From assembly GCA_030220185.1 (NCBI GenBank), contig JASPKZ010007288.1:942001-1006000 (forward strand): 64,000 nucleotides of DNA, written 5' to 3'. Under the pieces are notes generated by a model. The model saw nothing but the letters and a program-made list of their open reading frames with translations, did not search any database and was not told the origin of the DNA. Numbering within the stretch: the first letter of the stretch is position 1; every line of letters starts with the position of its first letter. This document shows positions 58,433-64,000 of the stretch, piece by piece. The DNA comes from Diploptera punctata. Its lineage: Eukaryota > Arthropoda > Insecta > Blattodea > Blaberidae. Made by a program: the position numbers and the translations under genes.

Positions 58433-58855
58433 TTAAAGTAGAAATGCACTTAATCTTGAACGAAGGCTGACGATGACTTGAGTGTCGGTTGGAACTGCTA
58501 ATTTAGCAGTAAATTCGCACTCCTCATTGTTGTATTTAAATTTCAAACTGACTAAAAATCGTTGTTGACTTTTGACAACTAGAACAGCATAATATAAGTA
58601 CACCGCTACCGATCTCAAATTAGAAAGACCGAATGCACTCATATATGTATCATTGCTACAGATATTCAGTACCCTGTACAGGTTTCGTACTGGAATGTTC
58701 AATGCGTGCTGAAAAGTTGATTGAATGTAGAAAATATTTTCCCCTTTTAAAATGTTTGGTAGACCTGATGAGTTGTTCCGCGAACCACTAAAGCATCGAT
58801 CATGACCCGTAAGTGAGTTTGGACCCGTGGTATAAGTAACGTTGCCTTCACTCAT
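58433..58855 (-). CDS. Hypothetical 140-codon ORF, unrecognised
   Basis: An open frame from ATG at 58855 to TAA at 58433, the longest in the right half of the window outside known repeats. The product has a polar N-terminal third (SEGNVTYTTGPNSLTGHD), a middle with FQHALNIPVRNLYRVLNI and a C-terminal part with alternating hydrophobic residues (VYLYYAVLVVKSQQRFLVSL). No transmembrane segment or signal peptide is clear. No repeat copy is present in the window. It could be an exon, a transposon piece or chance; I cannot tell which. Confidence 0.2.
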   Translation of the reverse strand: MSEGNVTYTTGPNSLTGHDRCFSGSRNNSSGLPNILKGENIFYIQSTFQHALNIPVRNLYRVLNICSNDTYMSAFGLSNLRSVAVYLYYAVLVVKSQQRFLVSLKFKYNNEECEFTAKLAVPTDTQVIVSLRSRLSAFLL

Positions 58856-59714
58856 AAGGTATGAAAATATATGTTAGATTTGTTTATAAACAATGATGTA
58901 GGCTAATTTTTCTTTTTCTTCATCACAGTTTAGGCTTATTTACTAGTCTGTTCTGGCTCCAAATTGCTGCTGTTTCCAACTTTCCTTTGGTCTGCCCAAA
59001 CTTCTTCATCCTCGTAGTGAATAGCTGTATGCTGCTTTTGGTATTCTATTCTCAGTCATCCTAGCTAAGAGTTCTTTCCAGTTTGTTCTGTAACAATTAT
59101 TTAATAATTATTTAATTTTGTCTATGTGTGTGCATGCATAATTAACTAATTCTAACTCACTGGCACTATCGAACCGTAGGTCCATGCCTGATTTATACAT
59201 TATTAATGGAGTACCGAATTAATTAACTTATTATCAAGCAAAATGTTACGAAAACGATAATTACAGGTCGTTGTAAAGCATTTAGATTGTGAATAAAATA
59301 ATGTTGATATTATCATTTACACAGTTGCATGAAAAATGGCTTATTGTACCGGTGAAATAAAACAAATATCAAAACTATTAGCCGAAGTATTACAGAGAAC
59401 TTTCAATTAAATATTTCATGTTTTAAATAACAAATGTTCATGTGATAGGCCTTTGTATCTTTCTTTTCAGTCCATTATTGAATTATTGACACAATCCATA
59501 TATAATGTAGGAATTTTAATGACCCATAATATATTCCTCGCCCGATATGTAAATAGATACATACAATGAATACAGAGGCCCCATTTGCTTCTAAGATTCG
59601 TAGAAGTCATCCATAATTTACATCTCGACATATATGCCTTAGAGTGGCACGACATATCTGGAGAAGGATTGTAAACTATGGATCACATATATACTTGTTT
59701 TGATCAAACAACGA
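58856..59714 (-). other. No gene; one LINE 3' terminal scrap
   Basis: At 59153-59186 the minus strand carries only the last bases of LINE family C (ctcactggcactatcgaacc, then gtaggtccatg). The rest is AT-rich with no support for a gene. Confidence 0.5.
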
Positions 59715-60003
59715 CATGGAGGGCCTCTCCCAATGAGTGGTCAGCTCAATGTCAGGGTATCCTCTGAGACGAAACACACCATTCATACACACACTCATAC
59801 TAAATATGGCGAATATGATAATGATGATTATGACGGAATATTATGTTAGAGGACCGTTTGGGCCTTGAAGGTCCCTTATACTTGTCTTACAGGTAACAAA
59901 AATTCGAAAACGTCATCAATTAGGAAACATACTTCGATCGGAGATCAAAACCTTGCCCGCTGCGTATGAGGCAGTGGCGCTATCCCGAAACCACAGCGGT
60001 GAA
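59715..60003 (-). mobile_element. tRNA-derived SINE (tail type iii)
   Basis: On the minus strand the head starts ttcaccgctgtggtttcggg with A-box-like ggtttcgggatagcgccact. A weak B box (ttttgatctccgatc) follows, then the core (tgacgttttcgaatttttgt, acctgtaagacaagtataag), ggcccaaacggtcctctaac, and a tail with catcattatcatattcgcc and atgaatggtgtgtttcgtct. The tail matches the SINE at 49330 and differs from the types at 15.5 and 35.3 kb. The left boundary is approximate. Confidence 0.8.
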
Positions 60004-60593
60004 CAGATAATTTATATACGAATTTTATTTTATAAAAACTAAAATTCCTTACATTAATTGCATTCATTAAAATAAATGGGACGTTTTAAATCAAGTGGAA
60101 AAGCTTCATAATTTTTCTAGTAGAGTGTGTTGGTACCATATGTGATGAAATGAACAGAATGATCGTCCCTGGTTTTGAATTAGCAATTTGAAATAGAGAA
60201 ACTGGGTTTAAGAACAAAATTAAACCTTCAGTTACCATTTTGCTTTCGTCTACCATTTAATTACATAGGGGCATCCTACAGACCGGCACATCTTCAACCT
60301 GAATTCGCGGGTCCCCGTGTAAAGGGTTCGTACCATATGAACTCATGTTTTCAAGAGAGCAAAAACAAAGTTCTATCAATGTCATAAATGTTGTTACAAC
60401 TCTTTTGTTACAGAATATCGAACATTGAAACGGCGTATTATATGGATGATTAACACTTTTCACAAGAAAATCGTAATTGTCTGGAGTTTTACCAACAATT
60501 ATTCCATTGTAGACGTTTCAGGCCTAACCTCTTTTACACGAAACTCAGCGATTTAGGGACTGAAAGAACCCCAGCTCTCAAAATATAATATAA
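60004..60593. other. No recognisable gene
   Basis: AT-rich flank. A 68-codon minus-strand ORF at 60257-60463 is unrecognised. Confidence 0.45.
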
Positions 60594-61060
60594 CTAACTA
60601 ACTAACTCACTGGCACTATCGAACCCGTAGGTTCATGGCCGCGCGGACATAAGCTCTATATCCTGTGCTAAAATTTTCCAATCATTCCCTGTATAATCCA
60701 CTTTCCTCAAATCATAGTGAATGTTATTCTACCACATCATTCTTGGTCTACCAACTGGGCGATTTCCTTCTGGTATTCCTACAAGAAACGTCCATGCGAG
60801 TCTTTCATTTCCCCATCGCAGTCTACGAGACTTAACTCTTCTTATTATATCTGGCTTCCTATAAAGACCATGTAGTTCACTGTTATGTAGTCTTCTACAT
60901 TCACCAGTCTGTTCATCTCTCTTAGACCAAAAATGTTCCTGTGAGCCTAGTTCTCAAATGCTCATAAACTTGTTTCCTCTCTTAAAGTAAAAGCCATGTA
61001 TTGTATCCAAATAATATAACTAGTAGAATAATAGTATTACATATTTTCAGTTAACGTCTG
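60594..61060 (-). mobile_element. LINE family C 3' end
   Basis: Tail taactaactaactaactcac, then the C-terminal coding end in reverse (ggcactatcgaacccgtagg, ttcatggccgcgcggaca). It is decayed by deletions (for example near 60657 and 60815) relative to 30165-30610. It extends to about 61060, a little further 5' than the 30.2-kb copy. Confidence 0.9.
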
Positions 61061-62052
61061 AAAATACAATGACATTTATTTTTTCAAACTTTACCTGCTA
61101 AATAATTACTAGGCCTACTTATAATTTGCGGTATATTTTATTATTCTGTTCAAGCTAAATTTTAGAATAAATGTTAATCCTTAATAATTTGGTTTCATCC
61201 AATCTAGGTTCGACTATGACCAAGCTCCTATTTCATTATAACACAGGATTATGGGTATAAATTAAAGCAATTTAAAACTTGTTAGCTCATATTCGTTCCT
61301 ATCATAGCCAGTTCTCCACCTCAAATTATTTGTCTGCAACTCCTCTATAACCAGGCAAATACGTTGGGCCTAATTTATATCCGCTCCGTAAAGTATAAGG
61401 ATGACTTGACCGTTGTTAATTTTAAAAACGTATTAACATTGGGATTCTGAGCACACGAGAAAATAACATTTCTATAAATGACCTCTGTTGCCTTTTCATC
61501 TCGTCACGTACTTGAAATCCTTTTTATAAAAGCCAGCAGACTAGCGAATCAAGTGGAGACGCATGTGTGGCTTTTCATAAGATAGAGAAACTTCTTTTCT
61601 AGAAGCAGATAAAATTTACACTGACATTAATTGCAGTTGCTGAGTTCTAAGTTTTATATCCTACTTCAGACTTTAAACGAGGCGTCAATTTCTAAAGACC
61701 TGTCTACAATATTAATACCTCTAACACCACGAAGATCATTGCCTTGAATCGGAGACAAATTTGTGAATTACGCAAACTCATAAAGCAGCACGGTTTCAAG
61801 ATTCTTAACGTTCCCTCGCTCTTTTGACTACTTTTGTTTAACATAATACACTACAGGCTGTATACTAAACATTTCACTCCAAATTGTATTCTAACACAAA
61901 CTATAACAGTCCATGAAAAGTTATAAAGTTATTTAATTTGAATTGATATTGAATCGAGATTGATTATGACTGTAACTAATCAAAAACTGTGAAAAACGTT
62001 TTATTAGCTTGTCCTCATTTTAAAAACCCACTCTGGATAAAGTTACTAATCA
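61061..62052. other. No recognisable gene
   Basis: AT-rich DNA without ORFs, shared repeats or motifs that I can support. Confidence 0.45.
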
Positions 62053-62800
62053 TTAATCATGCCCCAAATAGGAGTATATGACCAATCACATTTCAATCTA
62101 TCTTGTTTTACAACCAATCACAGTAGTGTTTCACCCGATATCTATCAATTAAGATCATATTATTAAAGAAAGCTTTTCGTTTTTAATATTCTGAACTGGT
62201 CATGGCATTATTTTGCAGTGACTAACTCTCTAAGAAATATGTTGAATATAGCATTGTATATATTAAAGTGTAAGCATCCTAGAATCGAAGTGGTTGCCAG
62301 ATTGTATATATATATATAGTGCTCGAATGTAACCGGAGATATCTTGCGAAGATATAATAGAAAACATATTGTAGCAATTGATTATACCACAATAAAAAGA
62401 AACCACTCTTTACACTTTCTTGAACGTATTTTTTCCCCAGGTATTAACGTTCCAGAAAAGTATAATTGACATATTTACATCATAGGACATCAGAAATTAA
62501 TTAACCATTTGTTAATAACTGTTGGTTATAAAGAGTTTCATGTGTTTATTTTTTTCCCCACTAGGGTGCATTGTTACAATACTGTGATACGATTTGACAG
62601 TAATAATATGATCTGGTTGCAGTGATGAACAAATAAAACATAACAAACATTTCTCATTTGTTTTCAAACATCGCCGTTTACATGACATATATAAATATTT
62701 TTAATAATTCTATTTAAATAATGATTTGTGGGTAAACAGCTTAATTGTATTCGTTAAATAGTCCGAACAAATGTCACTCTTGTTTGTCAAATTATCTAGA
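62053..62800 (+). repeat. Interspersed repeat R, copy B
   Basis: Aligns with copy A at 6163-6917 through most of its length, from catgccccaaataggag to gttaaatagtccgaacaaat, but stops before the gtgaatttatcgataatttg tail. Copy C follows directly, so B and C form a tandem pair. Confidence 0.85.
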
Positions 62801-63320
62801 CTATTTAACTCATGCCCCAAATGGGAGTCAATGACCAATCACGTTTCAATGATTTCTGTTTTACAACCAATCAGAGTCGTGTTTCACCAAATATTTATCA
62901 GTGTTATAATTACCATATTAAAGAAAGCTCCTCCTTACAATATTGCGTTCCTTTGGCAATAAATAGTATGATCTGGTTGCAGTGATAAACAAATGAAGCA
63001 GTAGAAGCGTACCTATCGTTTCTCATTTGTTTTCAAACATCGCCGTTTACATTAAATATATAAATATTTTAAAATAACTATAGTTAAATAATGATTTGTG
63101 AGTAAACAGCTTAATTTTATTCGTTAAATAGTCCTAACAAATGCACTCTTGATTTCCAAATTCTCTACATAAATTCACTCCTCACTTCGTGAGTCGTGAA
63201 TTTATCGATAATTTGGAAATCACTCGTGACATTACTTATGATAAATTCATCCGTTATTTCGAGAAATCGTGAATTTATCGATAATTTGGAAATCATTCGC
63301 GGCATTACTTATGATAATTC
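62801..63320 (+). repeat. Interspersed repeat R, copy C, internally deleted
   Basis: Starts ctatttaactcatgcccc. About 300 bases present in copies A and B are missing after attaaagaaagctcc (62920-62940). The end segment gtgaatttatcgataatttg is duplicated (63191 and 63269), giving a 78-bp tandem repeat at the right end. Confidence 0.85.
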
Positions 63321-63429
63321 ACATTTCATGTGTGAAAAAAATATTGAACAACAAATTACATTATAAATATATTATGGAGTATCAAACACACGTCGATAAT
63401 CATATGTAATACTTCACAATTATGATATA

Positions 63430-64000
63430 GGTTGATTCAAAAGTCACTATACAGTTTGTGTTTAGACAGGTATTAATATACATTATGTAATAATACTGAA
63501 ACATATGTCACAGTAGGACATAATTTCAACGCATATCAATGTGGCCACATTGCACGTCTAGAAACAACGACCATCGCTCCACTATACTGCGAAACACTTT
63601 CTCAACCATAGCTGGTGTAATCTTAGCTGCCGCGGCTCTAATCCGCTGTTTTAGCTGTAGAATGTTGTTTATATTCACCTGGTACACGGCAGACTTTATA
63701 AACCCCCAGGAAAATTAGTTTAAGTTGTCAGGTCTAGGAAGCGGGGAGGCCACGTCATTGGCGCTGCACGGCCAAACTATCTACAGGGAAAAGCTTGATT
63801 TAGGTAGTCCTGAACCGTAATGGAAAAATGAGGTGGTGTCCCATCCTGTTGAAATACAACAGTATCCATAATATCATCAGATATAAATTGGGTTCCAAAA
63901 ACAGTTCCAACATATCGAGGGTATACGTTTCCGGTAAATGTTTTTCTGCAAACATGAAGGGCCCGTAAACTGTTGACCTGGTTAATCCTAACCACACATT
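63430..64000 (-). pseudogene. Mariner/Tc1-superfamily transposase relic, cut by the window edge
   Basis: The minus strand from 64000 reads NVWLGLTRSTVYGPFMFAEK and TYTLDMLELFLEPN. After a frameshift comes MDTVVFQQDGTPPHFS (second catalytic Asp) and QDYLNQAFPCR, then a stop where Trp is expected, and PMTWPPRFLDLTT in place of WPPRSPDLTPLD (third Asp region). Another frame follows with YQVNINNILQLKQRIRAAAA, KITPAMVEKVFRSIVERWS and CGHIDMR with a stop at 63526-63528. The 3' end of the element is near 63430 (gttgattcaaaagtcactat). Blocks and order are those of the IS630/Tc1/mariner group common in arthropods. Frameshifts and a stop make it inactive. Confidence 0.88.

Overview
The window looks like a stretch of a large, AT-rich, repeat-laden arthropod genome, most likely an insect. 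The evidence is the mixture of jockey-like and other LINEs, tRNA-derived SINEs, mariner and hAT transposon fossils, and long (ATT)n and (TA)n microsatellites. The LINE family whose ORF ends in WRAYVRAAMNLR made me think of cockroaches and termites, but that is an impression, not a proof. I recognise no intact host protein-coding gene. No ORF looks like a clean multi-exon gene, so the window is probably intergenic or deep intronic.

Layout. 0-6 kb: a TIR-bounded element (1734-3058) holding a decayed unknown ORF, and a 150-bp repeat pair. 6-8 kb: an AT-rich interspersed repeat and a LINE 3' piece. 9.7-12.4 kb: a 5'-truncated jockey-like LINE with a nearly open reverse transcriptase frame. 13-15 kb: a second LINE family. 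15.5-17.7 kb: a SINE with target-site duplication, a 163-bp trimer, a tRNA-Tyr-like relic, a foldback repeat and a mariner relic. 21.6-23.4 kb: a 56-bp satellite of about 32 units. 23.7-25.2 kb: a LINE tail carrying a SINE, and a pogo-like scrap. 29.3-31.8 kb: a hAT (ZBED5-like) transposase relic broken by a SINE and a LINE. 32.3-35.7 kb: two LINEs and a SINE. 37.7-45.1 kb: a roughly 1-kb-armed palindrome split by a near full-length jockey-like LINE. 52.6-53.7 kb: a 300-bp tandem array, each unit with a tRNA-like gene and a CTCF-like motif. 55.5-57.6 kb: another inverted repeat and a second hAT relic. 60-64 kb: a LINE tail, tandem copies of the repeat seen at 6 kb, and a mariner/Tc1-type relic running off the end.

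The pieces do not form a pathway. What they record is the order of insertion. The hAT at 29-32 kb is older than the SINE (9-bp TSD) and LINE inside it. The palindrome at 38-45 kb is older than the LINE (11-bp TSD), and the LINE is older than the 128-bp hAT-type MITE (8-bp TSD) inside it. All calls were made by eye from translation and motif matching. Boundaries marked approximate may be off by tens of bases.
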